Source: Acidobacteriota bacterium (lineage in GTDB: Bacteria > Acidobacteriota > Terriglobia > Versatilivoradales > Versatilivoraceae). From it: a DNA stretch of 6,816 nt. Position 1 is the stretch's first letter. Each line of letters starts with the position of its first letter. Shown here in pieces: positions 1 through 5,208 of the stretch. The DNA lies in contig JAPPFQ010000758.1 of the NCBI GenBank assembly GCA_028875135.1, forward strand, positions 1-6,816. The letters run 5' to 3'. A program made the position numbers and the translations under genes. The notes below the pieces were generated by a model. That model made no database searches and had not been told where the DNA came from. It worked only from the letters and a program-made list of their open reading frames with translations.

Positions 1-1
1 G

Positions 2-193
2 CTCTACTACGAGCGGTCTCCCCAGAAGAATCCAGGCGGACCGGATGAGGGGATGTACCGCGTGCTGCGCGGGGGGTCGTGGGCGGATGCGGCCAAGTAC
101 CTGACTTGCGCCTATCGAAGTTTCGCGCGCCCTCGGGAGCGGAGCCCGAATATCGGGTTCCGGTGTGCCAAGGGTTACTCACCGAAGCGCTAA
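2..193 (+). CDS. FGE-sulfatase domain protein, C-terminal end (partial)
   Basis: Only the last 63 codons are in the window; the frame is open from base 2 to a TAA at 191-193. The peptide contains RVLRGGSW near residues 21-28 and ends with NIGFRCAKG before a short YSPKR tail. RGGSW followed about 30-40 residues later by GFRC is the hallmark of the C-terminal part of the formylglycine-generating enzyme/sulfatase-modifying factor fold (FGE-sulfatase, SUMF1). True FGEs oxidise a cysteine in sulfatases to formylglycine, but many bacterial members are regulatory or of unknown function. The active-site region cannot be judged: the visible cysteines are C43 and C58 of the fragment, and the rest lies upstream. 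The gene converges on the brnA-like gene with only 13 bases between stop codons. The family is fairly certain; enzymatic function is not. Confidence 0.85.
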   Translation, partial: LYYERSPQKNPGGPDEGMYRVLRGGSWADAAKYLTCAYRSFARPRERSPNIGFRCAKGYSPKR

Positions 194-206
194 ATGCGAC
201 TGCTTG

Positions 207-476
207 CTACCTTGGGCTGGCCGGATCTTTATGGGCTTCATAATAGGCCCTGAGGATGGCGTTGATCCGGCTGTGGTAACCCTTGCCCTGGTCCTTCAAC
301 CACTGCAAGACGTCCGCGTCCAGACGCACGGTAAGCTGCTTTTTCCCGGGTGGGACTACCACCCGCGCATTCCGAAAGAAGGCTTCATCGAGTGCCGGAA
401 TATCGGAGTAATCGATATTCGAGTCGTTCATCGCATCAAGGCGTTCCAAGTCGCTCTTGGCAGGCATTTTCTTCAC
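207..476 (-). CDS. brnA: BrnA-type antitoxin (orphan)
   Basis: This 89-residue protein has the layout of the BrnA antitoxin family (COG3514). It has an acidic, flexible N-terminal half with the DYSDIPALDEAFF segment (residues 22-34), then a short strand and helices starting KQLTVRLDADVLQWLKDQGKG and ending in YHSRINAILRAYYEAHK (residues 46-83). In BrnTA systems BrnA neutralises the RNase BrnT and autorepresses the operon through its ribbon-helix-helix-like C-terminus. The start is GTG at 476, with AAAGG nine bases upstream; an in-frame ATG at 467 is the alternative. The usual upstream brnT is absent: only 44 bases separate this gene from the Sel1 gene at 521. It is probably the last gene of the minus-strand Sel1 operon. 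It may be a stand-alone regulator or the remnant of a toxin-antitoxin pair. The family call is good; the function is inferred. Confidence 0.8.
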   Translation of the reverse strand: MKKMPAKSDLERLDAMNDSNIDYSDIPALDEAFFRNARVVVPPGKKQLTVRLDADVLQWLKDQGKGYHSRINAILRAYYEAHKDPASPR

Positions 477-520
477 GGCGATTGCCCTTTCTCATCGAAA
501 CTTTACTTGAATCTCCCGGC

Positions 521-1204
521 TTATCGGAAATCGGGGCGCTTGGTGTCCTTCCAGAGCCGTGCGGCCAGCCGCAGGGCCTGCTTGAGTTCTTCGCCGGTCA
601 TCTGGGCTTTGACCCTTTCCTTGTACCCAAAGGTTCGCTGGTCTCCACCGTAGGCGCCCAGACTCATCCAGGCGTACGCTTTCACGAGATCTTTTTCACC
701 GGCTTCGCCGGAGTAGAACATCCAGCCCAGGCGGCCTTGAGCCTGGGCAAACCCTTGGCGGGCGGAGAGTTCCAGCCAGTACCGGGCCTTCCGGTAGTGC
801 TTGGGTACTTCCCCGTAACCAGCGTAGTGGAATAGTCCAAGGCGCCATTGGGCAAGCGGGTTCCCTTGCTCGGCCGCCAGGGTGTACCACTTCACGGCCT
901 CGCTGTGGTTGGTTGGAGTGTACTCACGGTGTTCGTAGATGCGACCAAGCGCCAGTTGGGCGTCGGGATTGCCCTTTTCGGCGGCCACCCGCAACCAACT
1001 TCGGCTCCGGCGAGGTTTTTTCCGCAGCTCTGCTCGCCGATCCTCGGGGCCGTAACGGGCAAGCACGGCAAGGTTATATTGCGCTTCGTGGTCTCCGGCC
1101 TCGGCGGCGGCCCACGTTTGCTCGATGTCCTCTATCTGCGCGCGGGAGCCTTGAGCGACGGCCAGGACCAGGGCCAAGGCCAACGCGGGGATGGTGGGTT
1201 TCAT
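521..1204 (-). CDS. Secreted Sel1-repeat protein, four repeats
   Basis: This 227-residue protein starts with a signal peptide: MKPT, a hydrophobic stretch from residue 5 to 17, and a likely cleavage after GSRA (residue 22). It carries about four Sel1-like repeats (residues 33-72, 74-110, 111-147, 148-184) with the typical A-E-x-G-x-x-x-A-Q-x-x-L-G pattern and W-Y/W-L pairs. The first repeat is interrupted by a very basic stretch (RRAELRKKPRRSRSW, residues 56-70). Sel1 repeats are TPR-like alpha-solenoids that mediate protein-protein contacts, here presumably in the periplasm or envelope. The C-terminus (VKAYAWMSLGA, then a helix with QMTGEELKQA) resembles the end of the Sel1 protein at 1944-2891, so the two are probably paralogues. 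An upstream TTG at 1207 is possible, but AAGG sits six bases before the ATG at 1204 and only three before the TTG, which favours ATG. No catalytic domain is visible. Confidence 0.85.
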   Translation of the reverse strand: MKPTIPALALALVLAVAQGSRAQIEDIEQTWAAAEAGDHEAQYNLAVLARYGPEDRRAELRKKPRRSRSWLRVAAEKGNPDAQLALGRIYEHREYTPTNHSEAVKWYTLAAEQGNPLAQWRLGLFHYAGYGEVPKHYRKARYWLELSARQGFAQAQGRLGWMFYSGEAGEKDLVKAYAWMSLGAYGGDQRTFGYKERVKAQMTGEELKQALRLAARLWKDTKRPDFR

Positions 1205-1242
1205 CAATCACCTTCCTTTCGCGGTTAGGGGAAAGTGGCGTT

Positions 1243-1857
1243 TCAATTCAAACCCGAAGGAAATTGCAGTTCGTTCTTTGTGTCCGAGTCCACGCCTTGA
1301 CAACACCGTCCATATTTTTTCACCGAAGGCCAGGCTCCGGCCAGTTCTGCCCTGGCCTCCGCCTCTTCCTGCACATAGCGGGTGACCGATCCCAGGCGAT
1401 CGACTCTCGCCCACCCATGGCGCACGAGCCAGCCGTTCAAGTCGAGTCCGCCCGTTGAATCGCCGAGAAAACAGGTCCCCGAGTACGACTCACGGGGTCT
1501 GAAAAGGTCGAGTCGTTTATGGACTTCAACCTCACAGGTCACCGGCTGGTTGCCGATCCGTCCCTTGAGCGCCTCGATTGGCGGCTGCACGGAAACTATG
1601 GCGGCCTGGAAGAACTTTTGGGGATAGGCGGAGCGCCTGGTTGGCGGCATGTATACGGGGAGGGAGTGGATCCATTTGAGGCGAACGGTCTTGCCGTCAA
1701 CCCTCAGTGTGCGGGGGTCAATGACACCGGCTTTCCCGCTCAGAATCCGCAGGCTTCCAGCCTTTTTGATGCGCTTCGCTCGACTCTCCGTCGGGGTTTG
1801 GCCCAACAGAGGGGAGGCGGCAAGGGTCAGACAGAAAAACAGTGTGAACGTTTTCAT
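1243..1857 (-). CDS. Secreted, degenerate staphylococcal-nuclease-like protein
   Basis: This 204-residue protein begins with a signal peptide (MKTFTLFFCLTLAASPLLG, cleavage near residue 19). The rest resembles an SNase/thermonuclease fold: VIDPRTLRVDGKTVRLKWI (residues 45-63) lines up with the usual VxDGDTxxVxGxxVRLxGIDAPE, and LDLNGWLVRHGWARV followed by YVQEEAEARAELAGAW (residues 138-176) matches the conserved C-terminal helices of the family. The key residues look lost. The DGDT motif reads DPRT and the GIDAPE motif reads WIHSLP, so the calcium-binding aspartate and catalytic glutamate have no counterparts. It is therefore probably a non-catalytic binding domain. ATG at 1857 is chosen because GAGG lies seven bases upstream and the signal peptide starts there; the open frame continues upstream to 2217 but overlaps the neighbouring Sel1 gene. 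It lies between two Sel1 genes in an apparent operon. Confidence 0.7.
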   Translation of the reverse strand: MKTFTLFFCLTLAASPLLGQTPTESRAKRIKKAGSLRILSGKAGVIDPRTLRVDGKTVRLKWIHSLPVYMPPTRRSAYPQKFFQAAIVSVQPPIEALKGRIGNQPVTCEVEVHKRLDLFRPRESYSGTCFLGDSTGGLDLNGWLVRHGWARVDRLGSVTRYVQEEAEARAELAGAWPSVKKYGRCCQGVDSDTKNELQFPSGLN

Positions 1858-1864
1858 GACATTG

Positions 1865-1880
1865 CCTCTTCGCGCAGAGG
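1865..1880 (-). promoter_or_regulatory. Short hairpin overlapping the ribosome binding site of the nuclease-like gene
   Basis: On the minus strand CCTCT at 1880-1876 can pair with AGAGG at 1869-1865 across a six-base loop. The 3' arm contains the GAGG that serves as Shine-Dalgarno sequence for the ATG at 1857, so the hairpin would partly hide it. The stem is only five pairs, so this may be chance. Confidence 0.25.
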
Positions 1881-1943
1881 GAATGGGTTGACGGTTGGAG
1901 GCGGCGCGAGGCATTTGAGATTTATTGGAAGTCTCCAAGGCAG

Positions 1944-2891
1944 TTACTGTGGTGTTGAGGCTTGGATGCCTTCCTTCAGCTCGGCGGCCAATCTCTCGGC
2001 TTCGGCCAGTTGCTCGGTGGTCATCTGCTCTCTGAGCGTGTCCTTGATTCGGCCGATTGCCTGGACAGTCGGTCCGGAACAAGCGTGGGAGGTGGCGAGA
2101 TTCAGCCAGGCGTAGGCTTTCACGGGGTCTACCGGCGTGCCTTGGCCCTTGGCGTAGAGCTGGGCGAGGCTGAACTGAGCCGTGGCCAGATCCTGCTCGG
2201 CGGCCGCCTGCAGCCACTTCACCGCCTCACTGAGGTCCTGGGGTACACCCAAGCCATCGGCGTACATGCGGCTCAGTTTCAACTGCGCTATGGCCGCACC
2301 CTGTTCGGCGGAGATCCGGAACCACTTCACCGCTTCGTTGTACTCCCGGGGTACTCCCTTGCCTGTTGTGTACAGAGAACCGAACATGTGTTGCGCTTCA
2401 ACGTTTCCCTGCTCGGCAGCCGCCTGGTACCACCTCGCTGCCTTGCGGTACCACTTCTCCGCCTCCCGTTCATTCTTCGGCACCCCCTCACCCGATTCGT
2501 ACATGAGACCCAGCTTGTGGAAGGCACCAACGTATCCGGCCTCCGCGGCCCGTCGGTACCACTTCACGGCCTCTTGTGCGTCCCAGGGCACTTCCTCACC
2601 TCTGTAGTACATCTCGCCCAGCATGAATCGAGCCCTGCCGTGTCCCTGCTCGGCGGCTCGGCGATACCAGTTTTCGGCCTGCTTTTCGTCCTGAGGCACT
2701 CCACGCCCGAAGGAGTACATCCGGGCGAGGCTGAATTGAGACTCAGCATCCCCCTGCTCGGCAGCCGTGCGTAGTTGCTCGATGTCCTGAGACTGGGTGA
2801 ATCCCGGCTGATGCCCCCAAAGAATGACCAAGGCTCCGAGGAAGAGCGTCAACATCCCTCTGCAAGCGTTACCGTTGGGAAAAATTCCCAT
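1944..2891 (-). CDS. Secreted Sel1-repeat protein, six repeats
   Basis: This 315-residue protein has an N-terminal hydrophobic segment (MLTLFLGALVILWG, residues 13-26) typical of a signal peptide, then SQDIEQLRTAAEQGDAESQ. Six Sel1 repeats follow (residues 44-79, 80-115, 116-158, 159-194, 195-230, 231-266). Each carries AEQG, an L-x-x-M/L-Y pair, G-x-G-V/T-P and W-Y/W-L. The third repeat is seven residues longer because WYRKAAR is followed at once by WYQAAAE. A helical C-terminal cap (residues 275-310) contains MTTEQLAEAERLAAEL. Sel1 solenoids are scaffolds for protein binding; a periplasmic or envelope location is inferred from the signal. The start ATG at 2891 has GGAGG six bases upstream. 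It is the first gene of the minus-strand cluster and a probable paralogue of the Sel1 gene at 521-1204. Confidence 0.88.
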   Translation of the reverse strand: MGIFPNGNACRGMLTLFLGALVILWGHQPGFTQSQDIEQLRTAAEQGDAESQFSLARMYSFGRGVPQDEKQAENWYRRAAEQGHGRARFMLGEMYYRGEEVPWDAQEAVKWYRRAAEAGYVGAFHKLGLMYESGEGVPKNEREAEKWYRKAARWYQAAAEQGNVEAQHMFGSLYTTGKGVPREYNEAVKWFRISAEQGAAIAQLKLSRMYADGLGVPQDLSEAVKWLQAAAEQDLATAQFSLAQLYAKGQGTPVDPVKAYAWLNLATSHACSGPTVQAIGRIKDTLREQMTTEQLAEAERLAAELKEGIQASTPQ

Positions 2892-2947
2892 CAGACACCT
2901 CCAGAATCCGTGAGCTTTGTCGGCGAGGGTGTGGACTATCTGTATCC

Positions 2948-2953
2948 AGTATA
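2948..2953 (-). promoter_or_regulatory. Possible -10 box for the Sel1 operon
   Basis: Read on the minus strand this is TATACT, one mismatch from TATAAT, about 57 bases upstream of the Sel1 start at 2891. No convincing TTGACA-like box lies 16-18 bases further upstream, so the assignment is weak. Confidence 0.2.
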
Positions 2954-3051
2954 CCCGCGAGTTCTGAGTTTTGCCTGCTTTACATAACGGGAGCTCTTCG
3001 GAAGTCCGTGGGAACGGGAAGAAGAGGGAGCAGGGGAGGTTGTGGAGAAAG

Positions 3052-3208
3052 GAGAGGATGTTGTATGGCCGGAAAAACCTTGCTCACACTGAACGGGTGG
3101 AGAACGGACACAGACCCCTCACCTGGAGAACCACGCGAACACCTTCATCGCCAAGGGGCAAAAGAACCGCGAATTCAACTTATTCCACCAGTTCGACAAC
3201 GTCCCCTG
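3052..3208 (+). repeat. Dispersed inverted-end repeat, copy R1
   Basis: About 157 bp, related along its length to copies R2 and R3. Shared blocks are GTTGTATGGCCGGAAAAA near the left end, TTGCTCACACTGAA, GGAGAACCACGCGAACACC, ATCGCCAAGGGG, AAAGAACCGCGAATTC and the right end TTCGACAACGTCCCCTG. The right end reads in reverse CAGGGGACGTTGTCGAA, close to the family end CAGGGAACGTTGTTGAA. The left end has lost two or three bases and is degenerate. It lies between the Sel1 operon and the cupin gene. No transposase is encoded, so it is either a non-autonomous MITE-like element or another kind of intergenic repeat. Confidence 0.7.
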
Positions 3209-3228
3209 GTTGTCCCAAGAACCTGGGG

Positions 3229-3269
3229 CTTGATAAAAAACGGTCGGATCTGCTGTATTCGTTATCAAG
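3229..3269. promoter_or_regulatory. Perfect 8-bp inverted repeat upstream of the cupin gene
   Basis: CTTGATAA at 3229-3236 is exactly matched by TTATCAAG at 3262-3269, 25 bases apart and 52 bases before the cupin start. It could be an operator for a dimeric regulator or the base of a weak hairpin. There is no supporting copy elsewhere in the window. Confidence 0.3.
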
Positions 3270-3320
3270 AAGTCAGCGGGAAGTGCCATTATTGGGGGCA
3301 GGTCAACGGTTGGAGGCGCC

Positions 3321-3668
3321 ATGAATCAATCGACTCAAGCCATACACGTGAGTTTCGAAGAGGCGGTATCCAAGGGTCCACCTCCTGCCGGCAATCTAGC
3401 CGTTCCCATCTTCTCCCATGGGTCGCTCGAGGTGGAGATGTACCAGCCCGAGGGGCAGGATCTGCAAGAGCCCCATCTTCGCGACGAAGTGTACCTGGTG
3501 GCCCGGGGGAGAGGGGTCTTCTTCGATGGTGAACAGAGGTACCCGGTCGAACCAGGCTCATTTCTGTTCGTAGCCGCCGGTCAACCGCATCGATTTGAAG
3601 AGTTCTCTTCCGACTTCGCGGTTTGGGTTCTGTTCTATGGCCCTGAGGGGGGTGAGTCTGATACCTGA
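3321..3668 (+). CDS. Small single-domain cupin protein
   Basis: This 115-residue protein is almost entirely one cupin beta-barrel (cupin_2 type). Cupin motif 1 is seen as EPHLRDEVYLVARGRG (residues 50-65) and motif 2 as PVEPGSFLFVAAGQPHRF (residues 75-92). H52, E56 and H90 are candidate metal ligands; the second histidine of the classic HxH pair is missing (H-L-R), so any metal site is incomplete or differently built. No other domain, signal peptide or membrane segment is present, suggesting a cytosolic protein. Small cupins of this kind bind small molecules or act as isomerases or dioxygenases, and the substrate cannot be read from the sequence. The start ATG has GGAGG four bases upstream. 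The gene is flanked by repeat copies R1 and R4 and converges on the alpha/beta hydrolase gene, with no partner gene in the same direction. Confidence 0.88.
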   Translation: MNQSTQAIHVSFEEAVSKGPPPAGNLAVPIFSHGSLEVEMYQPEGQDLQEPHLRDEVYLVARGRGVFFDGEQRYPVEPGSFLFVAAGQPHRFEEFSSDFAVWVLFYGPEGGESDT

Positions 3669-3698
3669 CCAGGCCGTGCCCACGAGAACCCGAAACTA

Positions 3699-3717
3699 CC
3701 GGTGGAGCTCCAACCGG
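3699..3717. terminator. Possible hairpin between the convergent cupin and hydrolase genes
   Basis: CCGGTGGAGCTCCAACCGG is nearly self-complementary (CCGGT against ACCGG with GG/CC inside). It lies 31 bases after the cupin stop. No T-run follows on either strand, so it is at best a weak or factor-dependent terminator. Confidence 0.3.
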
Positions 3718-3727
3718 CAAATCGCTC

Positions 3728-3790
3728 GAAAAACCTCATCGCCAAGGAACTACAGAACCTCCGATCCAAACTATTCAACAACGTTTCCTG
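3728..3790 (+). repeat. Dispersed repeat, copy R4 (right-end fragment)
   Basis: Only the right half of the repeat is recognisable: AAAACCTCATCGCCAAGG, then GAACCTCCGATCCAAACT, then ATTCAACAACGTTTCCTG. In reverse the end reads CAGGAAACGTTGTTGAA, almost the family end. No left half is found to the left of it. The fragment overlaps the 3' end of the hydrolase gene and supplies its stop codon. Confidence 0.7.
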
Positions 3791-4733
3791 CTTGATCCCG
3801 AGCGGATTCCACTACCCGGCGAACCGCATCCACCACGATGTCAGGCTTGTCCTGGTGGATGAAATGACCGGCTCCATCGACGACCCGCCACTCGCTGCTG
3901 TCGGACAGCTCCGTAAACTGCTCCTGCATCGCATGCCAGAATTCCATTTTGCGCTCCCCCTCCGTGAGGACAACAAGCGGCTTCCGGCCGAGTCTCGGGC
4001 GATCCTTGGCAGCCTGATCAAGGCTTTCCTGCAAACCTTCCATCTCCGACGCCATTGCCCGAAACGATCGTGTCGTCGCCAGCAATTCCTTCTCCATCGC
4101 CCGCACTGAGCCGGGGCGGGATTCCGGGTTGCCGCTCGGCACATCGATCATGAAACGAGCAATGCCAAGCGGTGCCAGAATCTTTAGTCTAGAGGCGACA
4201 CGACCCATCCGATCCAGGCGCCCTGAGCGACGGGCCAGGTCCGGGTGGGCTGAGTCGACCAGCACCATTCCGGCCACTTCGTCCGGGAACCGACTGGCAT
4301 AGACCTGCACGACCAAGCCGCCGAAAGAATGGCCGACAAGAACGTACGGCGAGCCCACCTGAGCGGTATGGAGCAGGTCCCTGAGTTCTCTGGTGATATT
4401 GCTGATCGTACGAGGCTGCGGCCCGGCCTCGCTCCATCCCCATCCGGCCCTGTCGTACGCGCACACCCTCGCGAATGAAGCAATGTCGTCGACAACGGAG
4501 GCCCACCCGAGGGAGGTGCCGGGCATCCCTGACTCAAGAATCACCGCAGGGCTCCCTTGCCCCTGACAGAGCAGGTGCATCTGACGCCCATCCACAACCA
4601 CCATCTCCCCGGGCGGCGGGTTGCGCTCTAAAGCGAGATAGGAGAGCCACCACTGAACCGCTGTTGCCGCTACCAAGGCCAGGACCAGTGCTCCACCGCC
4701 CCACAAGAGTGCGCGTTTAAAGAGTTTTCTCAT
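3771..4733 (-). CDS. Membrane-anchored alpha/beta hydrolase
   Basis: This 320-residue protein has a basic N-terminus (MRKLFKR), a hydrophobic segment (about residues 9-34) that should act as a signal anchor, and an alpha/beta-hydrolase fold. VILESGMPGTSLGW (residues 65-77) holds the oxyanion-loop region, CAYDRAGWGWSE (91-102) is the typical strand-turn, and VLVGHSFGG (131-139) contains nucleophile Ser136 in GxSxG. GAGHFIHQDKP (287-297) contains the catalytic His290. The acid is unclear: VLTEGE (255-260) occupies the usual place without an aspartate, and D160 in VLVDSAHP is another candidate. Substrate unknown; esterase- or peptidase-like activity is possible. I choose ATG 4733 because the longer frame (GTG 4844) starts inside repeat R2; the ATG has no good Shine-Dalgarno sequence. 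The last six residues (AGNVVE) and the TAG come from repeat R4. Confidence 0.85.
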   Translation of the reverse strand: MRKLFKRALLWGGGALVLALVAATAVQWWLSYLALERNPPPGEMVVVDGRQMHLLCQGQGSPAVILESGMPGTSLGWASVVDDIASFARVCAYDRAGWGWSEAGPQPRTISNITRELRDLLHTAQVGSPYVLVGHSFGGLVVQVYASRFPDEVAGMVLVDSAHPDLARRSGRLDRMGRVASRLKILAPLGIARFMIDVPSGNPESRPGSVRAMEKELLATTRSFRAMASEMEGLQESLDQAAKDRPRLGRKPLVVLTEGERKMEFWHAMQEQFTELSDSSEWRVVDGAGHFIHQDKPDIVVDAVRRVVESARDQAGNVVE

Positions 4734-4760
4734 CGGAGGTTTTCTTGGGATTCTCAAAGC

Positions 4761-4932
4761 CAAAGAACGTTGTTGAATTGCCGGAAAATCTTTGCTCACA
4801 CCGAATGCCAGAAGAGGCTGGTGGTGATCGGACGCAGATTCCACGCGAGACCAACCACCCCAACTCCTTGATTTCCAGGGGGTTAAAGAACCGACGATCC
4901 AACTGATTCCAATTGTTCAACAACGTTCCCTG
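4761..4932 (+). repeat. Dispersed inverted-end repeat, copy R2 (best preserved)
   Basis: About 172 bp. The left end CAAAGAACGTTGTTGAA (4761-4777) is matched in inverted form by the right end, whose reverse complement reads CAGGGAACGTTGTTGAA (4916-4932). The interior shares with R1 and R3 the blocks TTGCCGGAAAA, TTTGCTCACACCGAA, GCGAGACCAACCACC, TCCTTGAT and AAAGAACCGACGATCC. No clear target-site duplication flanks it. Its left end is 27 bases upstream of the hydrolase ATG, so it probably carries or replaced that gene's promoter region. It has no protein-coding capacity that I can support. Confidence 0.75.
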
Positions 4933-5009
4933 GGTCGCATCGAAGTGGACCTGACAACGACAACGGCGGCTCGAACGACTCCCGGAGCAAGATGAGAATA
5001 CCGAAAAAG

Positions 5010-5190
5010 CTAGTCGTTTTTGGGTGGCGAAGGTGGTGGCAATGGCTTGACGACGTTTGTGGGTTGCGGACACACGGCACTAATACTCTCTGCTGGGGGC
5101 GCTTTTGTTGACCATAGTCGCTATTTCTTTGGCGGAGGTGGCGGAGGTGGCGGTGGCTTGACGACATTGGGGGGCTTCGGCGTCACGCCA
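5010..5190 (-). repeat. 111-bp-period tandem duplication encoding a proline-rich segment
   Basis: On the minus strand two segments 111 bases (37 codons) apart align without gaps. The first reads VTPKPPNVVK followed by nine prolines, KK and TAG; the second reads VCPQPTNVVKPLPPPSPPKND and TAG. Both are in the same reading frame, separated by the first stop codon. The shared DNA core is GTCGTCAAGCCA. The second copy is more diverged and probably untranslated. Confidence 0.6.
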
Positions 5191-5204
5191 TCTTGCACAC
5201 TCAT
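5121..5204 (-). CDS. Possible 27-residue proline-rich peptide
   Basis: The ATG at 5204 lies four bases after the TAA of the DUF6338-like gene, and the frame reads MSVQDGVTPKPPNVVK, then nine consecutive prolines and KK before a TAG. The tight spacing would allow translational coupling to the upstream membrane protein. The Shine-Dalgarno is weak (AAGAAA immediately before the ATG). A related sequence follows in the same frame beyond the stop, as if a longer repetitive proline-rich protein had been interrupted. Polyproline peptides often act as spacers or SH3-type ligands, but nothing here shows a function. It may be a real micro-protein or the decayed end of a longer gene. Confidence 0.35.
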   Translation of the reverse strand: MSVQDGVTPKPPNVVKPPPPPPPPPKK

Positions 5205-5208
5205 TTTC

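Larger units (their letters stand above)
2892..3320. other. Intergenic region between the Sel1 operon and the cupin gene
   Basis: This 429-base stretch separates divergent genes. I see no coding potential. It contains, in order, the leader of the Sel1 operon, a purine-dominated stretch on the + strand (about 3010-3060), one copy of the dispersed repeat (3052-3208) and an inverted repeat (3229-3269) ahead of the cupin gene. The open frames crossing it are short and unlike known proteins. Confidence 0.6.

Noticed and set aside
165..1458. Long + strand open frames across the Sel1 and BrnA genes
   Set aside because: They are shadows of the minus-strand genes: they lack Shine-Dalgarno sequences and family motifs, while the minus strand has recognisable Sel1, SNase-like and BrnA proteins.
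1858..2217. Extended N-terminus of the nuclease-like protein
   Set aside because: The open frame upstream of 1857 overlaps the Sel1 gene and would put a basic, low-complexity stretch before a clear signal peptide; the ribosome binding site supports 1857.
1962..2774. 270-codon + strand open frame opposite the six-repeat Sel1 gene
   Set aside because: Its length comes from the repetitive codon pattern of the opposite Sel1 gene; the translation has no known domain.
4734..4844. GTG 4844 start for the alpha/beta hydrolase
   Set aside because: This extension is repeat R2 sequence and would bury the N-terminal membrane anchor; ATG 4733 gives a normal signal-anchor start.
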